Assembly: GCA_036925085.1 (NCBI GenBank)
Contig: JAUPFP010000013.1
Coordinates: forward strand, 124,001 to 188,000
Direction of reading: 5' to 3'
Length of the DNA: 64,000 nt
DNA from: Brachycybe producta
Taxonomy: Eukaryota > Arthropoda > Diplopoda > Playtdesmida > Andrognathidae
Position numbers and translations under genes: made by a program. Positions 9,761-20,649 of this stretch are shown here, one piece after another; position 1 is the stretch's first letter; every line of letters begins with the position of its first letter. The notes under the pieces were generated by a model. That model was given only the letters and a program-made list of their open reading frames with translations. It ran no database searches and was not told the DNA's origin.

Positions 9761-9850
9761 TCCAAAGAAGGTAACCCGTGAAGATTTAGGTGTGCTTAGG
9801 TACCGATGATTTTATCCCAAAAAGTATATTATAACACACTGTGTATTATA

Positions 9851-10263
9851 CTATAGAGTCTTTTTTATAATCGGAATTTCAGTACTTGTAGTTGTAGATG
9901 ATCGATGCCCTAATATTCCAAAAAATGAAGGTTCGGGTGCTCTGCGGACTAATCTTGCCTCATTGATGACAGCAGTAGAAATTGCCTATTCAAATTCGTA
10001 TACATTTTAGTAAATACCTGCTGTGTTTATGATTTTACAACAGGGTGGCAGTAAATTAATTCACTATAATTTAATTTACAAATTGAAACATTTCATAAAA
10101 AAAGTTTTAATTACAAATGAAATTCATTAAAAGAAAATCTTAAATTGAAAAGATGTAAATAATATTTAACACAAATTAAAAAAAAAAGTTTAATCTACTC
10201 TAGAATCTAATCTATTTAAGAATAGAACTTACTACGATGAGAACAGCAAAAAGCAAGACGGGA
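9851..10263 (-). pseudogene. Secreted-peptide family copy E (start codon lost)
   Basis: Exon 2 (9985 down to 9851) is open and encodes AISTAVINEARLVRRAP... to IPIIKKTL and a TAG stop. Exon 1 (about 10263-10228) reads KLPVLLFAVLIV up to a good GTAAGT donor, but the ATG and the codon after it are destroyed. Two conserved residues of the RLDRREP segment have changed (RLVRRAP), consistent with decay. It is tail-to-tail with copy A. Confidence 0.65.
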
Positions 10264-10850
10264 AGCTTAAAATGTTGTGCTCCCTTTAAGTCCCACTCCA
10301 CTTAGTAGTAACAGTCGTAGTAACAGTCAGAAGGTTAGGTTTAGTAAAATGAAGCTTGTTGCAGGTGGACTGGGAATGCAGCCCCCTATTTTTTAGCATT
10401 AATAAATCAAATTTGCCCATTTTTCCGACCGTTCCTCCCATTGAACAAATTATGGAAGTCGGAACAAGGACTAATTTGATTTAATAATTCTTAAAAAAAA
10501 AGTCGGAGTCTGCGCCCCAGACCCCTGCAACAACTTAATTTTACTAAACCAAACCTTCGGACTGTTCCTACTATTTTTCGGACTGTTCGTACCGTTCTGC
10601 TGTTCATCAAAATAGTACCCCCTAAAAAAATTCTGTTAGTTCCTGTTCGAGTGTAGCAGGAATAACATGTTTTTGGTTTTTGAAGCTAATGAAAGCTTGT
10701 ATTAAAATAAAAACAGAATGATACTTTTTTAAGAAAAACAAATGTAAAATTTAATATGATTACCCCCAAATTATTACCCCCCCCCCCAAAAAAAAACTTA
10801 TAATTAGTTTATTAGTTCTAGTGAAAAAATTTTTGTTTCTTCCCTTTCCA
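10147..10850. other. Diverged foldback repeat and low-complexity sequence
   Basis: At about 10290-10625 a diverged copy of the GGAACAGTCGGAAGG foldback repeat is recognisable (AGTCAGAAGGTTAGGTTTAG on one side, AACCAAACCTTCGGACTGTTCC on the other). The remainder to 10850 is AT-rich with a C-run at about 10779 and no gene. Confidence 0.4.
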
Positions 10851-11600
10851 TGATGATTCCAGGCAGCAGCAGTCCTGGGCACTTCTATTTATTTTTGTGC
10901 ACTTTTCCTTCCTTTTCGATCTATTCTCTTCTTAACACTTTTTGTTTTCTTTTTGGTATCCAGTCTTCCCCTTCCGCCGTTAAGTTTCGTTTTTTGTTTC
11001 TCGAAAAAATCTTCCATTTTTTGCTTGCGCACAAGGTTTTATTTTTTTTGTGGTTTTTTGCCGTGTGCAACATAGGTGCCGTGTGCAACATATTGGCATA
11101 TGCATAATTTGCACTTTACGGTGAGATGTTGCATTTTGATATTGCTCTTTAACCTTTTGTAATGGAAGTTTCATTTGAAAATGTAAACTCATTTTATTCG
11201 TATTGGAAGTTCTGTCAATGTATTGTAAATTGATGATCATCTAATGTGCTAAAGTTTATGCAAAACTGGCATTAATAGCTTGTTGTTCATTTGAGATATT
11301 TTAGCTTCGCCATTTTGTATAGTGCACAAGTCAACATTGACAGTAATGAAAATGGTTTCTTAGCTGTAAATCTCTTTTTCATCTTTCTTGTTTTGACAAT
11401 GAAAAAGGCTGAATGCCACGAAGATACAAGTCAATTGTTTATTATTGCCTTGTGATTTGCATTTGGTTTTTCAATTTAAAATTAAAATTAAACATCAACA
11501 TTTTTTCAAGAAATGTCTTTATTGTTTCAAAGAAAAAAAAAAGAACTTATTACAGAACTTATTACTTATATCAAATTAATTCAAATCTTATTTATTAAAG
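10850..11600. other. No gene recognised
   Basis: Short open frames here have no recognisable domain and no splice-site support. The right end (about 11480-11660) grades into the conserved 3' UTR of copy C on the minus strand, including GGTTACCTTCTTTGGATATG at about 11631-11650. Confidence 0.4.
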
Positions 11601-11764
11601 CTTAAAATTTCAAACTTCAAGAGAAAGTGCATATCCAAAGAAGGTAACCGTGAGAAAGTTTGTGTGTCAATGTTTCCTTTTATCCGAATTAGTGTATTAT
11701 ACACACTGTTGTGTATTACAGTAGGCATATAACACGCTGTGGATTATAATTTATAATGACCAAC

Positions 11765-12269
11765 TCAAGGATTTTTTTCCGAACTTTCAGTAGTTGAAGA
11801 CGTAGCTACCGCAATGGTGCTGGCTATTGCTTGAAAAAGTGGTTTAGGTTCTCTGCGGTCTAATCTTTCCTCGTTTATGACAGCAGCAGAAATTGCCTAT
11901 TCATTAACAAATTCGTATATATTTTAGTACATATACCTATTATGATTTTTAAAAAAAGGGTGGCAGTAACTTAATTAACAATAATTTAATTTACAAATAA
12001 AATAAAATATAATAAAATTGAAACATTTGATTAAAAATACAAGTTCAAATTTAAAATGAAATTCATTGCAATCTTCACTCAGCATAATATATTATTGTTT
12101 TGATTAATTACACTGTTTTTATTGAAACTCGTTAAAAGAAAATAAATGAAAACAAGATTTAACAAAAATAAATTTTTTTCGATCTAATTAACGATTTGAT
12201 AAGAAGTAATTTAAAAATATAACTTACTACGATGAGAACGGCAAAAACCAAGACGGTTAAGAATTTCAT
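11765..12269 (-). CDS. Secreted-peptide family copy C (57 aa, two exons)
   Basis: Exon 1 (12269-12228) encodes MKFLTVLVFAVLIV and ends at a GTAAGT donor. Exon 2 (11896-11765) follows a TAG acceptor and encodes AISAAVINEERLDRREPKP..., then a tail ending TTESSEKNP before TGA. The intron is phase 0, about 330 bp. The signal peptide and EERLDRREPK block are identical or nearly so to copy A, while everything after PK is different, so only the front of the peptide is conserved. A TATA box sits on the minus strand at about 12363-12370. Both splice sites and the frame are intact, so it is probably functional. The product has no cysteine and should be secreted. Confidence 0.72.
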
Positions 12270-13570
12270 TTTGAAATATTCTTGATGTAATTTCTGTCTG
12301 AATACAATTTACGAACTTGTTTCTTGATTTCAAGTGATGAACTGTTAAAATATGGGGACCATTTTATACAAAATTTATGTTGATTCGCCACAATAAAACA
12401 CTTGAATTTTATTATAAAATTAAAACGGTTTTATTTTTTGTTAAGTTTTGTTAAAAACATTTATATTTGTTTACAATAGTCAACGTTTACTTAAAACAGA
12501 ATTAGCAGATGAAACAACTGTGACTTTCATTTAATTAGACTTTATATAAAATATTGTTTTGCAAACAAGTGCCGCTCTCATTATTTCAATTTTCCCCTAC
12601 ATTTTACGACACACCTGAAATTACAAAAAACAGTTTGGCCCTTTTACAAATTATCAAAGCAAACATTTCCTTGTATGAATGCGCCTCCCTTCTTGGGTGC
12701 ATTTGCAGCTCATTTCTGATTACAGCAGCTAGCTTTTTATATACTGAATCCAAAAGGATTAGTTTATTGAAGTTTTACTTCAGCTAACGTAAGCCTAGTA
12801 TAGGCCGGGCGATAATCACCAGAAACACGGCAGCGATGTTTCCCAAAGACAGGAGACATCTTTGCGGATACAAAACAACATCGTCCGAGTATCCGGCGGC
12901 TTGACATCAAAAGGTGCTACTTGTTTCTCTGTTTCCCACAGAATCCCACTTCAAATGGAAAACATTGCTCAGTCAGTAACTATAGAAGAGAATTCGTCAG
13001 CACTAACATCACTGGCAGTCAGTTAATCCATTGCAGCTAGAACTGAATAACAGATACAAGAAAAACACTCAAGAAAAACACTTCTTGGGGAAAATGAGTT
13101 TAAATTTAAGAGAAGATTCGTGGCTTACTTTGCTGAGCTTTTCAAGTGCAAAAAACCATTTTGAATATTCGCAATATCCGTTTATTTGGCTCCACTACAA
13201 TAGAATGTGATAGAAAAAAAAATGCAACTTTAAACTCATTTTTTCCAAAAAAAAAAAAACTCTTTTTAGTTGTGCCACTTTACTTGCTGAGGTGTGATGT
13301 ATTCAAATACATGTCGTTGTGTCCGACGAAGATGTTGTCAAGTCGCTGGATATGTATTTCTGGTCACGATTCTCGCCCACTCTGTCGCAGGCTTTAGGGT
13401 TCAAATTTAATACAAATTTAGTAAGGTTTCAAACAACCAATAGTGCTATGCATAGTTTGCGAAACTATCGGTTGCTCAACGAATCCATAGTCTGACTTTC
13501 GAATAATCGACTATAACTATTCGATGTATGTTTATAAATGAATGTTATTGCGTATATTTAAATGTAAGTA
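12270..13570. other. Promoter side of copy C, then unannotated sequence
   Basis: The first 130 bp are the conserved 5' UTR and TATA region of copy C. From about 12550 to 13570 I see no recognised domain, splice structure, TIR pair or RNA gene. A short segment near 12758 (AGTTTATTGAAGTTTTACTTC) resembles one at 23328-23345, suggesting an old dispersed repeat. Confidence 0.35.
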
Positions 13571-13638
13571 ATTATATGATGCATATAAATACAAATATAG
13601 AAGTGTAAATACACGAACGATTTTGCATGTATGTGTAG

Positions 13639-13956
13639 TAAAGCCTGGGACACACTGTGTGTTCAATGTTGGATCCAACGTTGTACCCATATTTGTCTCC
13701 AATATTAATTTTGCCTCTAGTGTTTGCCAGTTGGACCCTTGTACGCCGGCCAAACAGTGGAAACAGCTGACGCGGGAAAAGGCCATATAGACAGACACCT
13801 TCCAGGATGCCTTCCAAGTTCCAATACTCTACGAGGTCAAACGTTGGACGCTCGGCATCCGACACTCGAAATTCGTTTCAATGGCCACACTGTGTTTGAA
13901 ACTATATGATTTGTCCAGCATTGGAAGGCATTCGACGAATAGTGTGTCCTAGGCTA
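13639..13956. mobile_element. MITE with TA ends (GCCTGGGACACACT family), copy 1
   Basis: The left end TA-AAGCCTGGGACACACT and the right end AGTGTGTCCTAGGC-TA form a terminal inverted repeat next to TA dinucleotides, compatible with a Tc1/mariner-type target. A second copy is at 20215-20532 with about 90% or better identity by eye. The larger block 13574-14067 is shared with 20151-20645, so the element was copied together with its flanks. The 60-97 residue frames inside are not genes. Confidence 0.65.
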
Positions 13957-15279
13957 AACAAAAAAAAGTGCCAGGACCGGATTAAAGCCAGCTAATGCCA
14001 TAAACAAGAGTCCAATAATGCTGTACCCTCGGTCCTTCCATTGCTTAGCTGGCAAGACATTGACTCATTATTTATTTGAATAAAATAAAGTATTTCAATA
14101 AAATAGTTAAATAGCTTTAGTAGCAAAATTAAACTAGAATTTGGCTCTCGTCATTTATGACTGGTTACCCCACTAGTAATAATAATAATAATATGCCTAA
14201 TTTTTAAATGATAAAGCTCATAAATTTAAAAATAATAATTTTGTGACAAGGCTGGCCCTTTAGCACTGCCCATTTGGGGTGGTGCGGGCTGCAGACCAGC
14301 CCCTGATTTTACCAGTCGCGACATCTTGTATTGTCCTGGTCATTTTTACCGAGCACTACAGTCTTTCGATGAACAGCTAAATCCTTAAAAAGCCCACAAA
14401 AAGACTTTGTCTCTTTAGGCCAGGGCTGCCGGTGGCCCTCTTTGCTTCTGAGGGTCTCCGGAACACTCTCAGCCCTGTCCTGCGAATCTTTTGTACAGTT
14501 GCATAACCACTCCAATGGTCCTGTGGTCCTCTTTAGCCAGTTTGAAGGCGCCGAGCAGACGGATATTCTATTCGTTTTACATAGTTGTGCATATACAATT
14601 GGTGATACAATTCTTAATTAAACACTTGAGTGTAACATTGGTTCTAAGTTCAGAATTGCTCTTCGAATTCTCTACTCGAATTTTCTCCTTGATCAGAAAC
14701 TCTCTAGATCGAACTCTATCTCTCAACTCTTGAACTGTCCTTAAACATAAGTGGCATGGCACTTTCTTTCGGTCTCAAGAGAGGGGCAACTGTCCCCTCA
14801 GGGTTCAATGAGTGGCCAACTGGGCCAATGATTGCCCTGGGCTGAGAATATTACCTTTTAAGGAAAGGCCTTTTTGGCACTCTTTTCCCAATTTCTCACA
14901 GTTCAACTTGGTTCCTCGAATTCACTAAGAATTCGGGCCACCCAAGTCTGGACGTCTGTGCACAATGGGGTGCCATACTGAAAGAAAGGAATTTCTACAG
15001 GGTGTTCCACTAGTATGCAGATACAGGGTGTCACAAATTATAATTAAGTTACTACCATCTGTTAATTCGTTTTTAAATAAATGTTGACTGTATTAAAAGA
15101 TAAATATTTTTAACAAAATTGAACAAAAGAACATTCAATAAAATTCAAGTGTTTTATTTAGGCGAATCAACATAAATTTCGTATAAAATGGAACCGATAA
15201 TTCAACTGTTCCTCACTTGAAATCGAGAAAGAAGTTCGTAAATTGTATTCAGACAGAATTACAGGAAGAATATTTCAAA

Positions 15280-15792
15280 ATGAAATTCTTAACCGTCTTG
15301 GTTCTTGCCGTTCTCATCGTCGTAAGTTATATTCTTAAATTGCTTCTTATCAATTTTTAATTAGATGGGACTTTTTTATTTTTGTTAAATCTTATTTAAC
15401 TATTAAATTTAAGATTTTTGAATGAATTTCAGTAAAAACAATGTACAAGCGTAAGTAATCAAAACAATAAATAATTATGCTGAGTGAAGATTGCAATGAA
15501 TTTCATTGGAAATTCAACTTTTTTAATCAAATGTTTCAATTTGTAAATGAAATTATTGTGAATTAAGTTAAAGCCAACCTGTTGTAAAATTATAGAAGTA
15601 TTTACTAAAATATATACGAATTTGTTTAATAAATAGGCAATTTCTGCTGCTGTCATCAACGAGGAAAGATTAGACCGCAGAGAACCTAAATTTATACTAC
15701 TCGACGTTCCCGACAATGAGTTGAATGGCACCACTGTACCAGATCAGACTACAACTACTATTATTCCGATTGCAAAAAAGACCTTATTATAA
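15280..15792 (+). CDS. Secreted-peptide family copy B (duplicate of A, 65 aa)
   Basis: Exon 1 is 15280-15321 (MKFLTVLVLAVLIV, donor GTAAGT) and exon 2 is 15637-15792. The coding sequence, including TATA box (15182-15188), splice sites and stop, matches copy A, and I saw no coding difference. The product is the same predicted secreted, cysteine-free, Thr-rich peptide with a RLDRR motif. The duplication brought the whole promoter, so both copies are probably expressed alike. Confidence 0.75.
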
Positions 15793-16192
15793 TACACTGT
15801 GTCACTGTGTTTTATAATGCATAACAGTGTGTTATATAACACAAGAGTGTATTATAACACATTCCTTGGGATGAACATCAGTACACATACCAATCTTAAC
15901 GGTTACCTTCTTTAGATATGCACTTTCTTTTGGAATTTTAAATTTAAGCTTTAACCAATAAGAATTTAATTAATTCAGTTAATAATATTAATGACCATCT
16001 TGGTTTTTTTCCTCGTTTGTTCTTTCCTTCTTTGCAATAATAAAAATATTTCTTGAAAAATAACTAATTGTTAAGTCGAACTTGTTGTTTCAGAAATCAA
16101 AGTTTTTAATTTAAGTAGTAATATGTTGGTTTCGTTGTTTGTCAGCAGATTTGGAGGGCTTTCCTTTTTTTTCGGTTTAGAAAAAAGTAAGT

Positions 16193-16639
16193 GCGTCCCC
16201 TTACCTCCCTGTCCACACAGCCCTCATACTGGGTGGGGTGCTATTTTGATGAACGGCGGAACAGGTCTGAACAACAGTAGGAACAGCCGGAAGGTTAGGA
16301 AATAAAGCTTGTTGCAGGGGGTCTGGGGGACGCAGCCCCCCATTTTTTTAAAAGAATTATTAAAACAAATTTGTCCATTGTTCCAACCGTTCCTCCCATT
16401 AATCAAATAAGAGAACAGTCGAACAATGGACTAATTCGATTTAATAATTCTTTAAAAACTGGAGGCTGCGCCCCCAACCAACCTGCACCAAGCTTAATTT
16501 AACTAAACATAACCTTCCGACTGTTCCTACTATTTTTCCGACTATTCCTACCGTTGTTCCGACCGTTCCTCCGCCGTGCCCATTGATCTCTATGAACATT
16601 TACTGGTGCAAGTATGTGATTTTTACAAGTAAATATTAA
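16193..16639. repeat. Foldback repeat, copy 3
   Basis: Duplicate of the unit at 7661-8107, with the inverted GGAACAG arms intact. It abuts ACGCCCCTG-CATCTTGA at its right edge. Confidence 0.6.
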
Positions 16640-16684
16640 CGCCCCTGCATCTTGAGTATTGCTGTAGTGTGTGGAATTTCCAAT

Positions 16685-17232
16685 GGGGCGACTGAATAAG
16701 CGCCAAATTGAACAAACGCCAAACTGAATAAGCGCCAAATGGAACAAACGCCAAACTGAATAACCGCCAAATTTTTGGCTTTTATTCAGTGTGGCGTTTC
16801 TTCCACTTGGTGCTTATTTAGTTTGGCGTTTGTTCCATTTGGCGCTTATTCAGTTTAGCGTTTGTTCCATTTGGCATTTATTCAGTTTGGCGTTTGTTCC
16901 ATTTGGCGTTTATTCAGTTTGGCGGTTATTCAGGTTTTTTGTAAATTCTGATGGTAAAAATATTGTGAGCTTTTATAGACTGTGCAGATTTACAAACAGA
17001 ACATGCTAACCTAACCTAACCTAACCAATCCTAACCTAACCTAACCTAACCTAACCTAACCTAACAATGTGTTTATCACATTTTGGCGGTTATTTAGTTT
17101 GGCGCTTGTTCAGTTTGGCGTTTGTTCCATTTGGCGCTTATTCAGTTTGGCGTTAGTTCCATTTGGCGCTTATTCAGTTTGGCGTTAGTTCAGATTGGCG
17201 TTTGTTCAATTTGGCGCTTGATCAGCGCCACC
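16685..17232. mobile_element. TTAGG-carrying TIR element, second copy
   Basis: Same termini and the same TTTCCAAT duplication (16677-16684 and 17233-17240) as 8153-8747. It is 548 bp instead of 595 because the telomeric array and the right-hand subterminal array are shorter. Being inside the duplication, this is a copied insertion and not a second transposition. Confidence 0.8.
17006..17066 (-). repeat. Interstitial telomeric repeat (TTAGG)n, second array
   Basis: About 11-12 CCTAA units with one CCAAT interruption. It is shorter than the array in the left duplication copy, showing array length change since the duplication. Confidence 0.85.
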
Positions 17233-18342
17233 TTTCCAATATGTAGCATTAACTGATGTAGTGGAAATGGTGCAGCGTAGGGCAGCGAGATTTGTCTGCG
17301 GCAGATAGAAATTTACAGACAATGTTATTGAAATGCTGGTGGGGCTTCATTTGGATAGTTTAGCTCATCATAGATTAGAAATTAGCTTATGTATTTTTTA
17401 AGAACGTACGTGGTCAATGTCCAAAACCACAATCTAGTGATATATGTAAAGCATCATGCTAAAAAATCATGCTTTTTAAAAAAAAAAAATCCAAAAAATC
17501 GGATCTATTTGATTTAAATCGGATTTTTTTATTTCTTTCAAATTTTTTTTTTAAATTGCTATTTTATTAACTGAAATTCTACGCATAACAAACTGTTCAA
17601 TCTATTTATTCAACGGTCAAGAAGATTATACATGTAATACTAAATTCATTTCATAAAAGAGAATCAGTTCACATCTTTTTTTTAAAAAAAAGTAAGAAAT
17701 ATTCTGAAGAAAATTTCAATATGTGATTTAATTCACTTGATTTTTATGATGTTACCAATTTTTTTTTAAATTTAAATCATGATTTAAATAACGTTTATTT
17801 TAATAAAAAAAAAATTATATGAAAAGCTTTTTTGTATAAATCCATCCTGGAACTTATGGCGCTGTGCATAATTCCCTTCGACCATTTGGTCGACCAACTC
17901 CAATATTTGTTCAAAATAAATCTATCAGAATTAAGATTCACCTTTTTGTTGTTTAAAATTTGACTGAATTTTTTTGCATTTATATTGACCGATTTACTTT
18001 TGTTTTTCTAAACCGTAAAAAGCAAAGCTCCCACGAAATGTGTTGACAAACAACGGAATTTCGATTTTCGAAATGTCGATTTCTGAAACAACAACATCAA
18101 CATCACAAGTTATTTTTCAAGACATGTTTTTATTATTGCAAAGAAAGAAAAAACAAACCAGAAAAAACCAAGATTATCATTAATATTATATTAGCTTAAT
18201 TAAAAACTTATTAATCAAAGGTTAAATTTAAAATTTGAAGAGAAAGTGCGTATCCAAAGAAGGTAACCCGTGAAGATTTAGGTGTGCTTAGGTACCGATG
18301 ATTTTATCCCAAAAAGTATATTATAACACACTGTGTATTATA

Positions 18343-18477
18343 CTATAGAGTCTTTTTTATAATCGGAATTTCAGTACTTGTAGTTGTAGACGATCGATGC
18401 CCTAATACTGCAAAAAATGAAGGTTCGGGTTCTCTGCGGTCTAATCTTGCCTCATTGATGACAGCAGCAGAAATTGC
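18343..18477 (-). pseudogene. Secreted-peptide family copy F (exon 2 only)
   Basis: Exon 2 is open and reads AISAAVINEARLDRREPEP... to IPIIKKTL and TAG. It keeps the conserved SAA and LDRREP residues that its duplicate E has lost. The duplication breakpoint at about 18646 falls in the intron, so exon 1 and the promoter are missing. Unless it is spliced from another leader it is silent. Confidence 0.65.
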
Positions 18478-18689
18478 CTATTTATTAATAAATTCGTATA
18501 TATTTTAGTAAATACCTACTGTGTATATGATTTTACAACAGGGTGGCAGTAAATTAATTCACTGCAATTTTATTTACAAATTGAAACATTTCATCAAAAA
18601 AAGTTTTAATTACAAATGAAATTCATTAAAAGAAAATCTTAAATTTAACCAAGTAACAAACCCAATTAGAAATTCATGACGTTCATAAA

Positions 18690-19044
18690 AGGGCAGAGGA
18701 AAAGAAATTCTAATGCTGGGCACAATTGCCCGTGATAAATTCTAGTTTAATTTTTGGGCAAATATCCCTTTAGGGCAAACGGTTTTAGGGCAAACATCTT
18801 TTTAGTGCAACAGTCTATAGGGCAAATGGTTTTTGGAGAAATGTCTTAAGGGCAAATGGTTTTAGGGCAAATGGCGTTAGGGCAAGTGTCCATAGGGCAA
18901 GTGCCTTTAGGGCAAATGTCTATATCCCATTATAAATGACATTTGTGTGAATGTCTGGTTGTCATAAAGTAATTTGCCTTGATCGCTTGCATTTTTTATT
19001 AGCACCTTAATATTGTTTGGGTTCTTGGATCAGGAGAGCGCAAC
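18690..19044. repeat. Diverged TTTAGGGCAAATG array and Helitron-related sequence
   Basis: About 18755-18920 carries degenerate GGGCAAATG units. About 18923-19044 is the reverse complement of the segment at about 5300-5525 and ends GGAGAGCGCAAC at the target site of the next element. Confidence 0.5.
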
Positions 19045-19788
19045 TGTGATGAGTCACTGATGACCCAGTTTTGCTCCTTCTGTAATTAGGAGGAGCAATC
19101 CTAAAATCCTGATGTCACCTGCTAGGCTGCTATAGTAGGCAGCCCGGCGGACGACATAAACTCCAGGTAGGGAAACTGTCAACCCCCAGGTGGAGCAGCC
19201 TGGGGGTACTTAAAGGCAAGGCAGCCATTAAGGAGAAGCAGTGTGTTTTAGACCTGAGGCTTGGAAGGATAGATTGTGCTCTTGAGGAATGGCATCCAAG
19301 ATGGCCACCATGGTGAATGGCCTTTGTTCTTCTGAAGCTGTTTTGTGGTTTTTTGTTTGTTCTGTCAGATTATCTTTAATTAATCAGTGAGTCTATTGTT
19401 CTATTTGAATAAACTTCTTCTTTTATTTAACTCCACACTGGTGTCCGAGTCATCTTATTTTATCTGGAGAAGTATCCGTGGGGAGGGTGGGGTTTGCCGG
19501 TGGGAGTTCACCGGTCATCATCGTCCTGTTTCCGTCTTGTGCAGCCGGTACTTTGTGTCGGCGTCCACGGTGAGATCCAGTGGGGATTCACCGTGGGATC
19601 TTTGTCGTGTCGGCGGAAAGTCACCATCGCCTTGCAGCGAGAGCGACTCCAGAACGTTGCCACCCAGCGACCGGATGGTACAGGAGAGGCAGTCTGCACT
19701 TCAATCCCGGCCCCTAACAGAGTCAGGATCCTGTAAGTCGGGGCAGATTTGCCGGGATGTTGTGACGGACCCAAGCCGGGTCGTTAAA
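19045..19788 (+). mobile_element. LTR-retrotransposon-like insertion with 4-bp target duplication
   Basis: The insertion lies between CAAC (19041-19044) and CAAC (19789-19792). The unoccupied sequence GCGCAACATAACGTTGATGG exists, on the other strand, at about 5288-5307. The first 393 bp (19045-19437) start TGT and end ACA, contain AATAAA at about 19418 and are followed by TGGTGTCCGAGTC in primer-binding-site position, so this looks like an LTR with adjacent GC-rich leader. No gag/pol is present and a second LTR is not evident. The GC-rich frames at 19494-19854 are probably not genes. Confidence 0.45.
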
Positions 19789-19792
19789 CAAC

Positions 19793-20150
19793 ATAAAGGT
19801 GATCATGAGAAAACATCGGTTTCTTTAATTTTAAATAAATTCCGATGTGCTTGAACGTTTTTGTCCTTTTTTGTACAGCGTTATACACAGACACAGACTT
19901 AGCTTAATATATAAGACTAGCGGGGTAACCCGTCATATATATTGGGAGCAAAATTCACATGCAATTGTGCACATGCGTGTCGTTTTTTCCCTTTTTTTAC
20001 TTCTTTCATTTCAACTTCAGTCACCCCCTCCCACTTTTTCCCCCTCCACGTTTCTCTCTCCCCCCCCTTCTATACTTTCCAACCTTTTCCCTCTCCAATT
20101 TAATATCATGGGGTTCTTGGATGAGAAGGGTGCAACATATAGTTGACCTA
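19793..20150 (-). mobile_element. Helitron-like fragment with CTAG end
   Basis: The CTAG at 19917-19920 followed by CGGGGTAACCCGTCAT and a C/T-rich body matches the copy at 359-576. The ATTCCGATGTGC block at about 19840 lies on the other side of the CTAG compared with the first copy. No coding sequence is present. Confidence 0.4.
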
Positions 20151-20214
20151 TATGATGCATATAAATACAAATATAGGAGTGTAAATACACGAACGATTTT
20201 GCATGTATGTGTAG

Positions 20215-20532
20215 TAAAGCCTGATACACACTGTGTGTTCAATGTTGGATCCAACGTTGTACCCATATTTGTATCCAACATTAATTTTGCCTCTAGTGTT
20301 TGCCAGTTGGACCCTTGTACGCCGGCCAAATAGTAGAAAAAGCTGACGCGAGAAAAGGCCATATAGACAGACACCTTCCAGGATGCCTTCCAAGTTCCAA
20401 TACCCTACGAGGTCAAACGTTGGACGCTCGGCATCCAACACTCGAAATTCGTTTCAATGGCCACACTGTGTTTGAAACTATATGATTTGTCCAGCATTGG
20501 AAGGCATTCGACGAATAGTGTGTCCTAGGCTA
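20215..20532. mobile_element. MITE with TA ends (GCCTGGGACACACT family), copy 2
   Basis: Second copy of 13639-13956, with left end diverged to AAGCCTGATACACACT and right end AGTGTGTCCTAGGC kept. Flanks up to 20645 also match 13574-14067. Confidence 0.65.
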
Positions 20533-20649
20533 AACAAAAAAAAAGTGCCAGGACCGGATTAAAGCCAGCTAATGCCATAAACAAAGAGCCCAATAATGCT
20601 GTACCCTCGGCCCTTCCATTGCTTAGCTGGCAAGACATTGACTCAGTAA

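Larger units (their letters stand above)
5530..10146 (+). repeat. Segmental duplication, left copy (4.6 kb)
   Basis: This block is repeated in direct orientation at 14072-18646. The offset is 8542 bases over the first part and 8532 after a small indel. The two copies are nearly identical over the shared peptide gene, the foldback repeat, the TTAGG-carrying element and the RT remnant. They differ by scattered substitutions, indels and array length. It carries family copies A and E. Such low divergence in an AT-rich, repeat-rich area points to a recent event. Confidence 0.9.
16640..17440 (+). pseudogene. RT remnant, copy 3, split by the TTAGG-carrying element
   Basis: Duplicate of 8108-8960. 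CATCTTGAGTATTGCTG precedes the insertion, and ATATGTAGCATTAACTG followed by the MVQRRAARFV reading follows it. It is non-functional. Confidence 0.6.
14072..18646 (+). repeat. Segmental duplication, right copy (4.6 kb)
   Basis: Direct repeat of 5530-10146. The left junction is at about 14068-14072, where the sequence shared with 20151-20645 stops. The right junction is at about 18646, inside the intron of copy F, so that gene lost exon 1. It contains the CTAG Helitron-like end at 14173-14176, the coding remnant at 14242-15022, copies B and F, a foldback repeat and a second TTAGG-carrying element. Confidence 0.9.
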
